64,000 nucleotides of DNA from Pseudoalteromonas piscicida (GTDB lineage: Bacteria > Pseudomonadota > Gammaproteobacteria > Enterobacterales > Alteromonadaceae). A program made the position numbers and the translations under genes. Positions 28,889-38,328 of this stretch are shown in pieces (position 1 is the stretch's first letter; every line of letters starts with the position of its first letter). The notes under the pieces are model-generated. The model did no database searches, was not told the DNA's origin, and saw only the letters and a program-made list of their open reading frames with translations. The stretch is from positions 1 to 64,000 of the forward strand of contig NZ_CP011925.1 in assembly GCF_000238315.3 (NCBI RefSeq), written 5' to 3'.

Positions 28889-28933
28889 GCCTACAAGGCA
28901 CAATGATTCAGTATTGTTATAAGGATGATGATT

Positions 28934-29317
28934 ATGGATCTTAACCAAGTTACCCTGCCCGTTGATGATATGGATGCAGCTTGTCAATTCTATCGAACGC
29001 TAGGTTTCACTCAAATTGTTGATACACCTCACTATGCTCGATTTGAATGCCCTGAAGGTAATGCAACCTTCTCGTTATCGTTAGAAATGCCTCCCATCAA
29101 TAATGGTGCAGTTATTTACTTTGAACATGAACAGTTAGATGAGTGGGTCACTGAGCTTGAGGCCCGGGGTATCGTATTTGAGCAACTACCGACAGAGCAG
29201 CGCTATCTGTGGCGAGAAGCCATACTGTTTGACCCTGCAGGGAACAAGATCAAATTATACTGGGCTGGTGAGAATCGACTAGATCCTCCTTGGCGTGTAG
29301 AACTTAAAGGATTTTAG
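28934..29317 (+). CDS. VOC (glyoxalase/bleomycin-resistance) family protein
   Basis: 127 residues with paired beta-alpha-beta-beta-beta modules: VTLPVDDMDAACQFYRTLGF at the N-terminus and ILFDPAGNKIKLYWAGENR at the C-terminus. A metal-ligand Glu and His pattern is partly visible. The start at 28934 is 9 bp after AAGGA; in-frame ATGs at 28925 and 28928 overlap the ribosome binding site. The substrate is unknown. Single-gene unit. Confidence 0.8.
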   Translation: MDLNQVTLPVDDMDAACQFYRTLGFTQIVDTPHYARFECPEGNATFSLSLEMPPINNGAVIYFEHEQLDEWVTELEARGIVFEQLPTEQRYLWREAILFDPAGNKIKLYWAGENRLDPPWRVELKGF

Positions 29318-29614
29318 TAAGTTCATTCTTGTTTATTTAATGTTAAATTTTGTTTTACAAACATTGTTAAATTGTGTAACTTTAATGGTGACTGTACAAC
29401 TGGGTAAGAAGTCCGAGTGGAGTCGCTTAAGTTAGGGGATTTTTCACCAATCGCCTGATGGATTGTTTTGAAAGATTGAGAACGACGTATTGAACATTTC
29501 TACAGATCAAGTTGTACCATTCTCCCAATTTGCCGTTACCAGATAAACGGATGTGCTGTTGCGGCAAATTATTTCTCTATCCTTGACTAATTGCTAGGCC
29601 CTAGTTTCAAGCTT
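29318..29614. other. intergenic region before the cupin gene
   Basis: 297 bp with no gene. It holds a 9-bp inverted repeat AATTTGCCG/CGGCAAATT with a ~24-nt loop (about 29528-29569), perhaps a leader structure for the cupin gene. Confidence 0.35.
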
Positions 29615-29923
29615 ATGAACTTTCTAAAAGATATTCCAGCTGATGTAACCGAAGAAATTTCTGAAACGGTGCTGTCTCATCCAAATATTCGTATTGAACG
29701 GATAGTATCAAATGGTCATACCTCGCCAAGCTCTGGATACTACGACCAAGATGAAAATGAATGGGTGCTGGTATTAAAGGGCTGTGGTGAGTTGACTTTT
29801 GATGACGGTAAAATAGTAACCTTAAAGGCGGGCGATAGTCTTAATATTCCCGCACATCAAAAGCATAAAGTAAGTTATACAGACACTTCTGAGCCAACTA
29901 TATGGCTCGCCATCTTTTATTAA
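29615..29923 (+). CDS. small cupin-domain protein
   Basis: 102 residues. The single cupin barrel has NEWVLVLKGCGELTFDDG (motif 1, with the usual histidines replaced) and LKAGDSLNIPAHQKHKVSYT (motif 2, His retained). The enzymatic role is unknown; a metal-binding or sensory function is possible. The ATG at 29615 begins MNFLKDIP, the usual start in this family; a TTG at 29591 is less likely. The TAA stop lies inside a triplicated 18-bp repeat. Confidence 0.75.
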   Translation: MNFLKDIPADVTEEISETVLSHPNIRIERIVSNGHTSPSSGYYDQDENEWVLVLKGCGELTFDDGKIVTLKAGDSLNIPAHQKHKVSYTDTSEPTIWLAIFY

Positions 29924-29974
29924 CTACCAAAGTTCAATTAACTACCAAAGTTCAATTAACTACCAAAGTTCAAC
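29921..29974. repeat. three tandem 18-bp repeats
   Basis: TAACTACCAAAGTTCAAT repeats at 29921, 29939 and 29957 (the last copy ends in C). The first copy supplies the cupin stop codon. The array lies just before the convergent LysR gene end, and slippage could vary copy number. Confidence 0.85.
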
Positions 29975-29984
29975 TGAGCGAAGC

Positions 29985-30920
29985 TTAGATAAAACTAAAG
30001 TCGCCAACAAACACTTGGTTGTCGTTGGAAACTTGGGTAAACCACTCTTTTAGGCTTTCAATTGCAGCGGTTGTTTTTGCCGCAACGGTATCGCGATGCG
30101 GCGTCACGGCGTAAACGCTATATTTTTGTAATGACCACTCTGAACATAGTCGTTTTAGCCTCCCTGATGAGAGATGATGTCTAATTTCGGGTTCAGGTAA
30201 TACCCCATAGCCAATGCCATCTAGAGTGAGCTGAATACAAGCCTGCATATTATTCACCATAAAACGCGCTGTTGGCAGCGCCACTTGTTGATGAGTTTGT
30301 TGGTGGCTCAAATGGTAAGGGTTTTGTTTACTACTCGAATGACCAATCAAGGCGTGAGGCGCTAAGCTGTCAGGATGCGATAAATTGAGTTGTGCTAGTG
30401 GATGATGGCAACTGACACAGGGGATCAGTTGCCAGTCAGCAAGGTGACGGGCAATAAGGTTTGAGTCCTGTAAAGGGCCTATACAGATAGCCAAGTCGAC
30501 ACCTTCAGTAATGATGTCAATGGGCTCATCGGTTAGGATTAAATCGACTTTTATTTGTGGAAACTGCTCACTCAAGTAGCGCAGAGGCTTGCTGAGTAGC
30601 CCGCCTCCAAACCCGATGGGGGCAGAGATCTTCAATATGCCAGAAGGCGTATGTTGTAATAACTCAAGTTCATGCTCCGCTTGCTCTGCGGTTTGCAGTA
30701 TTTGTATCGCGGATTTGTAATAGATAGAGCCCGCTTCGGTGAGCGTGAGGTTACGAGTATTTCGATTAAATAAACTTAGGCCTATGTCTTGCTCTAATTT
30801 GCTGATCTGCTGGCTGACGGCCGAGGTGGTCATATGCAATAAGTCAGCGGCTTTACTCATACTGCCAGCTTCTACTGTTTTTGCGAACACTTTAAGTCCG
30901 CGAGTCAATTTCTGATTCAT
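29985..30920 (-). CDS. LysR-family transcriptional regulator
   Basis: 311 residues. The N-terminal winged HTH (AKTVEAGSMSKAADLLHMTTSAVSQQISKLEQDIGLSLFNR) is followed by the LysR substrate-binding domain (about 90-300). Divergent from the iron-type TonB receptor gene, with start codons about 120 bp apart; it probably regulates that operon or responds to its substrate. It ends next to the 18-bp repeat array. Confidence 0.88.
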   Translation of the reverse strand: MNQKLTRGLKVFAKTVEAGSMSKAADLLHMTTSAVSQQISKLEQDIGLSLFNRNTRNLTLTEAGSIYYKSAIQILQTAEQAEHELELLQHTPSGILKISAPIGFGGGLLSKPLRYLSEQFPQIKVDLILTDEPIDIITEGVDLAICIGPLQDSNLIARHLADWQLIPCVSCHHPLAQLNLSHPDSLAPHALIGHSSSKQNPYHLSHQQTHQQVALPTARFMVNNMQACIQLTLDGIGYGVLPEPEIRHHLSSGRLKRLCSEWSLQKYSVYAVTPHRDTVAAKTTAAIESLKEWFTQVSNDNQVFVGDFSFI

Positions 30921-30989
30921 TGTTAAGACCTGCTTAAAATACCTTTAAGAAAAACCGCATTGCTCCAAAATACGCAATCATCATACCAT

Positions 30990-31016
30990 TACAAATGAAA
31001 ATAATTGTTATTTATC
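30990..31016. promoter_or_regulatory. Fur box upstream of the iron receptor operon
   Basis: AAATGAAAATAATTGTTATT closely resembles the Fur 19-mer GATAATGATAATCATTATC and sits about 30 bp before the receptor start. It also lies upstream of the divergent LysR gene. Iron repression is a strong inference. Confidence 0.7.
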
Positions 31017-31042
31017 TTGTATTCTATCATGGAGGTTTCTCG

Positions 31043-33037
31043 ATGTTGATGGCCTGTCGTAGTTTGGCGCCACTCTCTTTAGCTGTTGCAGCTGCCCTGC
31101 CTTTTTCCTCACTTGCACAAAGTGATGCAAAATCAGAAATAAAAGAAGAGATGGAAGTGATCGTCGTATCCGCTTCTGGATTTGAGCAACTGCTAAAAAA
31201 TGCCCCGGCGTCTGTTAGCGTTATCAATCAAGAAGCGCTACAGCAGCGCTTTTATCGAGATCTTACCGATGCCATGACAGATGTTCCCGGAGTTGTAGTA
31301 ACTGGAGGCGGAGACAGGGAAGATATTAGCCTTCGCGGCATGGGCAGTCAGTACACGCTTATCTTAGTCGACGGGCAAAGACAAAGTTCGCGTGAGACTC
31401 GGCCAAATAGTGACGGTCCTGGTGTTGAAGGTGCATGGACGCCTCCTGTTGCTGCCATCGAACGTATCGAAGTTGTGCGCGGGCCTATGTCCTCGTTGTA
31501 TGGCTCTGATGCAATTGGCGGCGTAATTAACATTATCACTAAAAAAACGCCTGACGAGTGGCATGGAGAAGTTAGAGTTGACGCAACCAGCCAAGAAAAC
31601 AGTCGCTCAGGTGATATTTATCAGACAAATTTCTTTGCTGCAGGCTCGCTGATCAAAGATACCTTAGGGGTACAAATTTACGGCCAAACTACGCACAGAG
31701 ATGAAGACGAAATCGTGTCTGGCTTTAGAGGTCGCGATGCAGATACGCTGAAGGTAAAACTGGCCTATACACCATCAGATGAACACGAATGGTTATTGGA
31801 TTATGGTATTGCTTCACAGACGCTTGATGCAACGCTCGGTAAAACGGTAGCACCGCTTGCGCCAGGTGAGCCGTGTGGCCGCCGTGGTTGTCCTGAGTCC
31901 ACTACAACCGAATACGATAGTGAGTCAATCTCTTTGACGCATAACGGTTATTGGTCATTTGGTAGCTCTCGTAGTTACCTAAAACATGAAGAGTTTGATA
32001 ATAAATCCCGCGAGATGACGGTCAAAAACGTAGACTTCCAGTCTCTTTGGACGTTACCGCTTGGCGAGTCTCATACTAGCTCAATCGGTGTTGCCTATCT
32101 TAATGAAGATTTGACCGACAAAACCAGTAACCGCATTAGTGATTTGCAGCAAGTCGACAACGATCAGTGGTCGGTATTTGCTGAGGATGAGTGGCGCATC
32201 GTTGAGCCATTTGCCCTGACTATGGGCCTACGCTACGACAAAGACGGTAACTTTGGCGGCCACGTTAGCCCGCGCTTATACGGTGTTTATACTGCATCAG
32301 AGGCGGTGACGGTTAAAGGTGGGATCTCAACCGGCTTTAGAGCGCCGAACTTGCGTCAAAGTACTGCGGCGTGGGGCCAAGTGAGTCGTGGTGGCAATAT
32401 TTATGGAAATCCAGAGTTAAGCCCTGAAACCTCAATTAATTACGAGGTAGGCGTTTACGTTGAACTGGCTAAAGGGATCAGTACCTCTGCAACGGTATTC
32501 TATAACGAATTCGACGATAAAATTTCACGGGTTTCGTGCCCACTAACTCAATGCACGGACGGCCCTAATGAATTTGGCTCGTTACCGACAACCTATGTCA
32601 ACGTTGATGAAGCCGTAACCCAAGGTGGTGAAATTAGCTTCTCGGGTCAATTGACGGAAAAACTAAAGCTTAGCGCAAACTATACCTACACAGATTCGGA
32701 GCAAAAAACCGGAGTGTATGCTGGTAGCCCGTTAAACCAGTTACCTAAACATCTGTTCCAAACGTCGCTTAATTATCAGTATTCTGATGAGCTGAGCACA
32801 TGGTTACGCTTCCATTATCGTGGTGAAGAAAGCCAGCCTGTAACAGGACCTTCGCAAAGTAGCTTAGTCGCACCTTCGTATAACCTAACTGATTTAGGTG
32901 CAAATTATCAGCTGAACGAAGCGATCAAGCTTGGATTTGGGATTTACAACCTCTTCGATGAAGAAATTACTGAAGCAGAATACGGCTACTTTGAAGATGG
33001 TCGTCGCTATTGGGCTTCATTGGCGTGGAGCTTTTAA
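31043..33037 (+). CDS. TonB-dependent siderophore/iron receptor (FepA/CirA-like)
   Basis: 664 residues. The start at ATG 31043 follows GGAGG; an upstream ATG (30995) lies inside the Fur box and is rejected. A signal peptide ends near SLAQ. A TonB-box-like EVIVVSASG precedes a plug (about 45-165) with SLRGMGSQYTLILVDGQRQ and ERIEVVRGPMSSLYGSDAIGGVINIITKK, the pattern of ferric-enterobactin and colicin-I receptors. The barrel ends in LAWSF. The stop codon overlaps the next start (TAATG). First gene of a Fur-controlled operon. Confidence 0.9.
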   Translation: MLMACRSLAPLSLAVAAALPFSSLAQSDAKSEIKEEMEVIVVSASGFEQLLKNAPASVSVINQEALQQRFYRDLTDAMTDVPGVVVTGGGDREDISLRGMGSQYTLILVDGQRQSSRETRPNSDGPGVEGAWTPPVAAIERIEVVRGPMSSLYGSDAIGGVINIITKKTPDEWHGEVRVDATSQENSRSGDIYQTNFFAAGSLIKDTLGVQIYGQTTHRDEDEIVSGFRGRDADTLKVKLAYTPSDEHEWLLDYGIASQTLDATLGKTVAPLAPGEPCGRRGCPESTTTEYDSESISLTHNGYWSFGSSRSYLKHEEFDNKSREMTVKNVDFQSLWTLPLGESHTSSIGVAYLNEDLTDKTSNRISDLQQVDNDQWSVFAEDEWRIVEPFALTMGLRYDKDGNFGGHVSPRLYGVYTASEAVTVKGGISTGFRAPNLRQSTAAWGQVSRGGNIYGNPELSPETSINYEVGVYVELAKGISTSATVFYNEFDDKISRVSCPLTQCTDGPNEFGSLPTTYVNVDEAVTQGGEISFSGQLTEKLKLSANYTYTDSEQKTGVYAGSPLNQLPKHLFQTSLNYQYSDELSTWLRFHYRGEESQPVTGPSQSSLVAPSYNLTDLGANYQLNEAIKLGFGIYNLFDEEITEAEYGYFEDGRRYWASLAWSF

Positions 33038-34128
33038 TGACACGAGCTCGCTCAGCGGCTAAGTCGTCGAATCGGCGACTTAAAAAGCTGTTTGATTGGC
33101 GCACTTGGCATTGGATGAGTTCTGCCGTGTGTTTGGTGGGAATGCTGCTGTTTGCCGTGACTGGGATCACCTTAAATCACGCAAGCCAGATAGAATCTAC
33201 GCCTACTACATATGCTAAAGAAGCGGTGCTGCCAAGTGCTCTGTTGACCCAGCTTAACGCAGCGGCAGAGCAAACTGCGCTGCCACACAGCTTTCAATCT
33301 TGGTATCAGTCACACACAGGTGCGGCGTTACCTGCACTACAGCAAGTGCAGTGGAGCGAGTACGAATTGTATGTTGCGCTGCCAAGAGCTGGTGGCGATG
33401 GCTGGTTTAGCATTGCCCTTGATAGCGGTGAGTTTTATCAAGAGATCACGGATCGCGGTTGGGTATCATACCTTAACGATCTTCACAAAGGACGTAATAC
33501 AGGATTTGCATGGCGTATGTTTATTGACGTGTTTTCAGTAGCTTGTGTAGTGTTTTCACTCACAGGGTTATGGCTTTTATACAAGCATTCTCGAGGAAGA
33601 AAGTCGACTTGGCCGCTCGTCGCAGCAGGCTTTGTATTGCCTGTTTTAGTGCTGATGGTACCCGCGCACGCTAAGGCTGATGAAGTTGAAATCACGATCC
33701 CGCGCTTAAACGTTGCGGAATATCACCCACCTTATGTAGCAGTATGGCTGGCGGACAGCAAACAACAGCGAGTTGCCGATATTGCCGTTTGGTATGACGT
33801 TAATATGACGGATAAAGAAGGTGAAAAGTGGCTAAAAGACTTACGCCTTTGGTGGCGTAGAAGCGGCCGTAGCCTATCCATGCCTGTAGATGGCGTGACT
33901 GGTGCGACAAGACGTCCAGGTACAGCAAAGATTGATTTAACCCCTTGGCGCGACGAGTTTAAAGCTTTACCTGCGGGTGAATACACGCTGTTTGTAGAGG
34001 CTGCTCGTGAGCTTGGAGGTCGTGAAGTATTGAAACTGCCAGTGACCTTACCTATCGCTGCGCCTGTCACTGTGATTGCAGAAGGTAAATCTGAACTCGC
34101 TACAACAATTTTAACAATGGAGCCTTAA
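33037..34128 (+). CDS. PepSY-associated membrane protein with DUF2271 domain
   Basis: 363 residues. An N-terminal PepSY-TM part has a first membrane segment (WMSSAVCLVGMLLFAVTGITLNH, about 26-48), a periplasmic PepSY-like domain and later segments near residues 170 and 200. The periplasmic C-terminal DUF2271 domain (about 210-345) includes YVAVWLADSKQQRVADIAVWYD. Such proteins are usually near ferri-siderophore receptors and are thought to assist reduction or release of iron. The ATG overlaps the receptor stop codon by 1 bp, so translation is coupled. Confidence 0.85.
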   Translation: MTRARSAAKSSNRRLKKLFDWRTWHWMSSAVCLVGMLLFAVTGITLNHASQIESTPTTYAKEAVLPSALLTQLNAAAEQTALPHSFQSWYQSHTGAALPALQQVQWSEYELYVALPRAGGDGWFSIALDSGEFYQEITDRGWVSYLNDLHKGRNTGFAWRMFIDVFSVACVVFSLTGLWLLYKHSRGRKSTWPLVAAGFVLPVLVLMVPAHAKADEVEITIPRLNVAEYHPPYVAVWLADSKQQRVADIAVWYDVNMTDKEGEKWLKDLRLWWRRSGRSLSMPVDGVTGATRRPGTAKIDLTPWRDEFKALPAGEYTLFVEAARELGGREVLKLPVTLPIAAPVTVIAEGKSELATTILTMEP

Positions 34129-34130
34129 TC

Positions 34131-34958
34131 GTGAAAATTTCAACGTTAGTTTCTGGTGTCTTAGTTGCCTTAGCTGCATATAGCCTGTTAAGTGAAGCAC
34201 ACCGAGTATGGATAAAGCCAAGTACCACCGTGGTGTCTGGTGACAGCGAATGGATCACGTTTGATGCTGCCATCGCCAATGGGATCTTTAACCCAGATCA
34301 TTATGCTTATCCACTAGAGCGTCTATCTGCACTGTCTCCTTCTGGTAGCAAGGTTGAGCTTAAGAACGCCGCAAAACTTAAGTGTCGTAGTGTGTTTGAC
34401 ATTGAGCTCAATCAGCAAGGCACTTACAAAGTGTTTAATCAAAGTCGCTCGCTGGTGGCGCGCTGGACTGATGAAAACGGTGAAAAGCATTATTGGCCAG
34501 GACGCGGAAAAATTGGCTCAGTAGAGGCCTTTAACAAAGAAGTACCAAAAACGGCAAAAGATTTAAGTGTGACCGACGTTGCAAGACGATTAGAAGTATT
34601 TGTAACTTTGGGCGCACCAAATAACACCGCGCTTAAGCCAACCGGCAAAGGGCTAGAACTAAACCCAGTTACTCACCCTAATGATTTGTACACCGGTGAA
34701 CCAATTACCTTGCAGTATACGATGGATGGTGAACCTGCAAAGGGTGCAGAAGTGATAGTGGTACGCCAAGATGAAAAGTACCGTGATAACAGTCAACCAA
34801 GCAAATATACAACGAATGCCAAAGGTGAAGTGACGCTAACGCTATCTGAGCCAGGCATGTATTGGTTTGAAGTGGAATATGACGACGACAAAGCACAAGC
34901 ACCCGCCACAAAGCGTGCCGGCAGCTATGTCACCACCCTCGAGGTATTACCGCTTTAA
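34131..34958 (+). CDS. DUF4198-family periplasmic protein
   Basis: 275 residues from GTG 34131. The signal peptide ends near SEAHRVW, after which the mature N-terminal histidine is a plausible metal ligand, as in DUF4198/NikK-like metal-binding proteins. DHYAYPLERL and a C-terminal Ig-like domain (about 180-270) follow. Third gene of the iron operon. Similar receptor-PepSY-DUF4198 trios occur in marine gammaproteobacteria; the exact task (metal chaperone) is inference. Confidence 0.8.
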   Translation: MKISTLVSGVLVALAAYSLLSEAHRVWIKPSTTVVSGDSEWITFDAAIANGIFNPDHYAYPLERLSALSPSGSKVELKNAAKLKCRSVFDIELNQQGTYKVFNQSRSLVARWTDENGEKHYWPGRGKIGSVEAFNKEVPKTAKDLSVTDVARRLEVFVTLGAPNNTALKPTGKGLELNPVTHPNDLYTGEPITLQYTMDGEPAKGAEVIVVRQDEKYRDNSQPSKYTTNAKGEVTLTLSEPGMYWFEVEYDDDKAQAPATKRAGSYVTTLEVLPL

Positions 34959-34978
34959 TCCATCGTCCCCATGTGGTT

Positions 34979-35074
34979 TGAGACGTGCAGTCGTCTCAGC
35001 CCATTTAATTTAGTGGTCATAACAGAGACGCCACTAAGTGCCCAAAGGGGGAGGCGTTCCTTCCTCCCCCTTTT
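34979..35074 (+). terminator. three consecutive hairpins ending the iron operon
   Basis: TGAGACG-TGCAGT-CGTCTCA (34979-34998), TTAGTGG...CCACTAA (35010-35037) and a strong AAAGGGGGAGG...CCTCCCCCTTTT hairpin (35044-35074) with a following T/C run. The last is a clear terminator and can serve the convergent ABC-F gene too. Confidence 0.8.
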
Positions 35075-35087
35075 CTTCCTTCTATGA

Positions 35088-36620
35088 CTATTGATCACGC
35101 AGCGGTAGAACTTTTATGTTGGTAAGCTGAGTGCAAAAATACTCATTGTGAGAGACCAGTATAAATCCACAAGGAAGCTGATTAAGCATGGCAGCAAGCT
35201 CTTCTTGTGCTTCGAGGTCGAGGTGATTATCCGGCTCGTCAAGCAGTAAAAAGCCTTGCAGTTGCACGGCCAGCACGATGGCCGCTTTCATTCTCTCGCC
35301 ACCACTGAGACTCGTGATAGGTCCTGAAATCTTATCTAGACTCAGACCAACGCTTGCAAAACTGGTGATTATATTTTGATGTGGCGTGTCAAGTAAGCGC
35401 TCGGCAATGTCTAAAACGCAAGGGCCCTGTTCAAGCCAAGCGCAGTGCTGATCTAAGTAAACAGATGTTGTAGGGCGCTGGATTTCTCCGCGCTTTAACT
35501 CTAGCTTACCTGCAAGGGTTTTAAGCAAGGTCGATTTTCCGATGCCATTTTCTCCAATTATCCTGAGCTTTTGTGTTGTATCCGCAAAAAGGTTCACTGT
35601 CTTTTCTGGTCCAAAGCACAATTCGGCTTCGCATAAGCGGAGCTTTTCTTTTGCTCGAAAAGCTGAATTAAAATGAAACTGCTGTTTGTCTTCTCGATAG
35701 TAAACTGCATTTTTCTTAACCCTATCTTGAGCTTGCTGAATTTTATGGGTTTGTCCGGCATGACGCTTACTCCCTCTGTCTGACTTAAAGTCAGTAACCA
35801 GTTTACTTTGGCTACCAGCGCGCACTTGTGCTTTTCCTTTATTGGCCTGCCGTTGATGTTGCAGATCCGCTGCAATCATGGCTTGTTTAAGTGCTTTTTG
35901 TGCTGCGCGATTTGCCAAATGTTGTTGTTTTTGTCGAGCTTGAGTTTGAAGGTGTGTCTCTCTGAAGGCGTCAAATCCAAGCGAGTGATGAGTTAGCTCC
36001 CCCTGTTTTATGTGCAGTATATGGTCGGCTGCATCCAATAAAATAGGATCGTGTGTGACGGCAACCACACCATGTTTGTGGTGCTTTAGCTGCTCAGCTA
36101 GCCAGTGCTTATTGACGCTGTCCATGTGATTACTCGGCTCATCCATTAATAGGATTGCAGGCTGAGATTGTAGTATCTCAATATAAACACGCATTCGCTC
36201 TCCTGGACTAAGCCTTGTAAAGGGGGTTTCCAAAGTGAGTGCTAGCGGTGCAAGTGTTGCTTGCCAAGTTGATTCTAACTGCCAGTCATCTGAGATTAAG
36301 TCAAAATCGTGCTCAGAGGCGACCCCCTGATGGGCTCGATGCAGTGCCGCTAGCTTCTCTTCAAGCCCGAGTAGTTCAGAAACGGTGGTAAAGCGGTTAG
36401 TCGCATCTTGTGGGAGATAAAGGCATTTCCCATGACTTTGGCGCTCGCCCGAAGTTAGAGGCTGTTCACCGGATAGGGCTTTGAGTAAGTGTGATTTTCC
36501 TGCCCCATTTGGGCCTGTTATCGCAATAAATTGTCGCTCTATTGTTAGGTCGACATCGCAAAATAAACATTGACCATTTGCAAGCGTCAAGCTTGCTTGC
36601 TTTACCTGTATCCAAGGCAT
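35088..36620 (-). CDS. ABC-F family ATPase
   Basis: 510 residues with two ABC domains and no membrane segment. The first has GPNGAGKSHLL, signature LSPGERMR and LLMDEPSNHMD; the second has GENGIGKSTLL, LSGGERMK and LLLDEPDNHLD. A charged linker (about 210-300, rich in Q, A, K) joins them. ABC-F proteins act on ribosomes, either as translation factors or as antibiotic-protection factors. The second Walker B lacks a preceding membrane partner. The subfamily is unclear. A monocistronic unit. Confidence 0.88.
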   Translation of the reverse strand: MPWIQVKQASLTLANGQCLFCDVDLTIERQFIAITGPNGAGKSHLLKALSGEQPLTSGERQSHGKCLYLPQDATNRFTTVSELLGLEEKLAALHRAHQGVASEHDFDLISDDWQLESTWQATLAPLALTLETPFTRLSPGERMRVYIEILQSQPAILLMDEPSNHMDSVNKHWLAEQLKHHKHGVVAVTHDPILLDAADHILHIKQGELTHHSLGFDAFRETHLQTQARQKQQHLANRAAQKALKQAMIAADLQHQRQANKGKAQVRAGSQSKLVTDFKSDRGSKRHAGQTHKIQQAQDRVKKNAVYYREDKQQFHFNSAFRAKEKLRLCEAELCFGPEKTVNLFADTTQKLRIIGENGIGKSTLLKTLAGKLELKRGEIQRPTTSVYLDQHCAWLEQGPCVLDIAERLLDTPHQNIITSFASVGLSLDKISGPITSLSGGERMKAAIVLAVQLQGFLLLDEPDNHLDLEAQEELAAMLNQLPCGFILVSHNEYFCTQLTNIKVLPLRDQ

Positions 36621-36921
36621 AATAACTGCTCCTAGTCGCAGCAGTGCAAAAGGCTAAAGGCACAAAGACTCGTAAAAGCCATAAACAGTAAAATAGAAAA
36701 TGAGAGTTTATAGATTGGTCTGAGAAGCCTCAACGATAACCATAAGCTTTGCACTGGAAATTAATAATAAGTTCGTCAGTTACAAAGGGCTTAGTTATTC
36801 ATTGTGATGGCAACTCCTAATGAGTAAATAAAACGAATAGAGGCAAATAATTAGCGATAGATCGTGCCTACGTTTATTTTGCAGGCACTAGATTAAATGT
36901 CAAGGCGCGGAATTGATTAAA
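36621..36921. other. intergenic region with a weak hairpin
   Basis: 301 bp between the ABC-F start and the DUF3307 stop codon; no gene. A GTGCCT...AGGCAC hairpin (about 36865-36889) may terminate the DUF3307 unit but lacks a U-tract. The ABC-F promoter must lie here. Confidence 0.35.
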
Positions 36922-37677
36922 TTACAATTGAATGGGCATAAATGGTTTGATTAAGACACCGACCACAAGGGCCAGCAACACACTGACAAGCGTGCCCAAC
37001 ATCACGTATTCGGTGAGCTTTCTATCTTGGCTTTGGGTTAGATCGCCAAAGCGAAATACCGATTTAGCGGCGAGAATAAAGCCGATAGCAGCCCAGCTAT
37101 CTAGTAACACGCAGCTCAGTAGTAATACACGTTCAAGTTGACCAATTAAACTTCCTGCTTGCGGCAGGCTATCAAGAGCTGAATTATTGAGTTGCCAACG
37201 CTCAAGCAGCATGCTGGTGAATATCGATGCAGGATGCAATACCATTAAATAGCCCACAACCAATATTAGCAGCTGGACATTAGCAAAAGGCTTTGCAAAG
37301 GCACTGAGGGCAATCTCAGGCTCAGCAATGTGCCAAGTGACGGCCACTAATATGGCAATATGTGCACATTGGTCTAGCACAAAAGGAATAACGCCTTTGC
37401 TAGAATAGGATTTAGCTAAGTCGATACAATAGTGGCTAATACCTACCGCTAGCGCAAAGAGCAGCGCATTCCATTGTGCTCCCCAAAACAAAGTCGACTG
37501 CCAAAGTAGGATGATTGCAAGTGCTGCCCCGCCATGCGCGACACTATGCCACAACAACTTGATGGACTTATAGTGACGGGTATTTCTGTCATGCACCCAG
37601 CTCATAGGTTGGAGGTAAAAGTCAGTGATTGTGTGGCCTATTACTAACCACAATAACAATACTTGCCATTCGTTCAT
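36922..37677 (-). CDS. DUF3307 membrane protein
   Basis: 251 residues, with about six to seven membrane segments. The N-terminal GHTITDFYLQPMSWVHDRNTRH and SHYCIDLAKSY motifs are typical of DUF3307. The start at ATG 37677 follows GAGGTGG; a GTG at 37686 is inside the ribosome binding site. It is preceded by the SatD-like gene (38-bp gap), an arrangement seen in many bacteria, and probably co-transcribed with it. The function is unknown. Confidence 0.8.
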   Translation of the reverse strand: MNEWQVLLLWLVIGHTITDFYLQPMSWVHDRNTRHYKSIKLLWHSVAHGGAALAIILLWQSTLFWGAQWNALLFALAVGISHYCIDLAKSYSSKGVIPFVLDQCAHIAILVAVTWHIAEPEIALSAFAKPFANVQLLILVVGYLMVLHPASIFTSMLLERWQLNNSALDSLPQAGSLIGQLERVLLLSCVLLDSWAAIGFILAAKSVFRFGDLTQSQDRKLTEYVMLGTLVSVLLALVVGVLIKPFMPIQL

Positions 37678-37715
37678 TAAGTCCACCTCGTGATATTTAA
37701 GCGTTGAGCATTCGA

Positions 37716-38324
37716 CTATTGGTGTGAGCGTGCAATTGCTAAAAATTGATCTAATAAAGCGTAGTGTGCGCTATTGAGTAATTTAGTTACGTTCACCCGA
37801 CTGGTGTTGAGTTGTTTTGCAATATCGGCATGGCTCAACTTAGGGTGTGAAATATGAATAAAAGCGGCCTCTGCTTGTTTTTGGGTTAAGTTCGAAAGTA
37901 ATAAATCCACAAATGCCAGATTTAGTGCAAAGTGGGCATTACTGTCATTGTTATACCTGAGTCTTGCTTGTCCAATTGCGTCCAATCCTCGGCCCGCAAG
38001 TACCAGCGCAGCACCTGTCGCGGTTGATAAATCTGCTGTTGTGATATTAACTTCACCGACCGCAAGGCTGAGTCTGGCATCGCTATGTCGGCTAATTAAA
38101 AACAACCGTAGCTGTAATGCCACATTGAACAGTTTCGTAGCATCTGGCAACACAAGCTGAAAGCCGTCGCCGCGGTAAAAACTATAATAGCCCTGCTCCG
38201 CAGTCGCTATTTCAGCTAAGTAATCCTTTAACTCGCTTTGCAGCCTTGTAAGTTGTAGTTGTGACAGCGACTGTGAGCCGACAATGTCTGCTGTGATCAC
38301 CGCACCTTGAGGTATTGATGTCAT
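37716..38324 (-). CDS. SatD-family protein with cyclase-like fold and HTH
   Basis: 202 residues. The N-terminal region (VITADIVGSQ ... SFYRGDGFQLVL) recalls the metal-binding core of class III nucleotide cyclases, with an acidic residue in each motif; catalytic competence is uncertain. The C-terminal part (LSHADIAKQLNTSRVNVTKLLNSAHY) looks like a DNA-binding HTH. Known as the SatD family. It may sense a ligand and autoregulate: two matching palindromes lie just upstream. Co-transcribed with the DUF3307 gene. Confidence 0.75.
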   Translation of the reverse strand: MTSIPQGAVITADIVGSQSLSQLQLTRLQSELKDYLAEIATAEQGYYSFYRGDGFQLVLPDATKLFNVALQLRLFLISRHSDARLSLAVGEVNITTADLSTATGAALVLAGRGLDAIGQARLRYNNDSNAHFALNLAFVDLLLSNLTQKQAEAAFIHISHPKLSHADIAKQLNTSRVNVTKLLNSAHYALLDQFLAIARSHQ

Positions 38325-38328
38325 AAAG

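Noticed and set aside
30995..31042. Upstream ATG extension of the iron receptor
   Set aside because: It begins inside the Fur box, lacks a ribosome binding site and would destroy the signal peptide.
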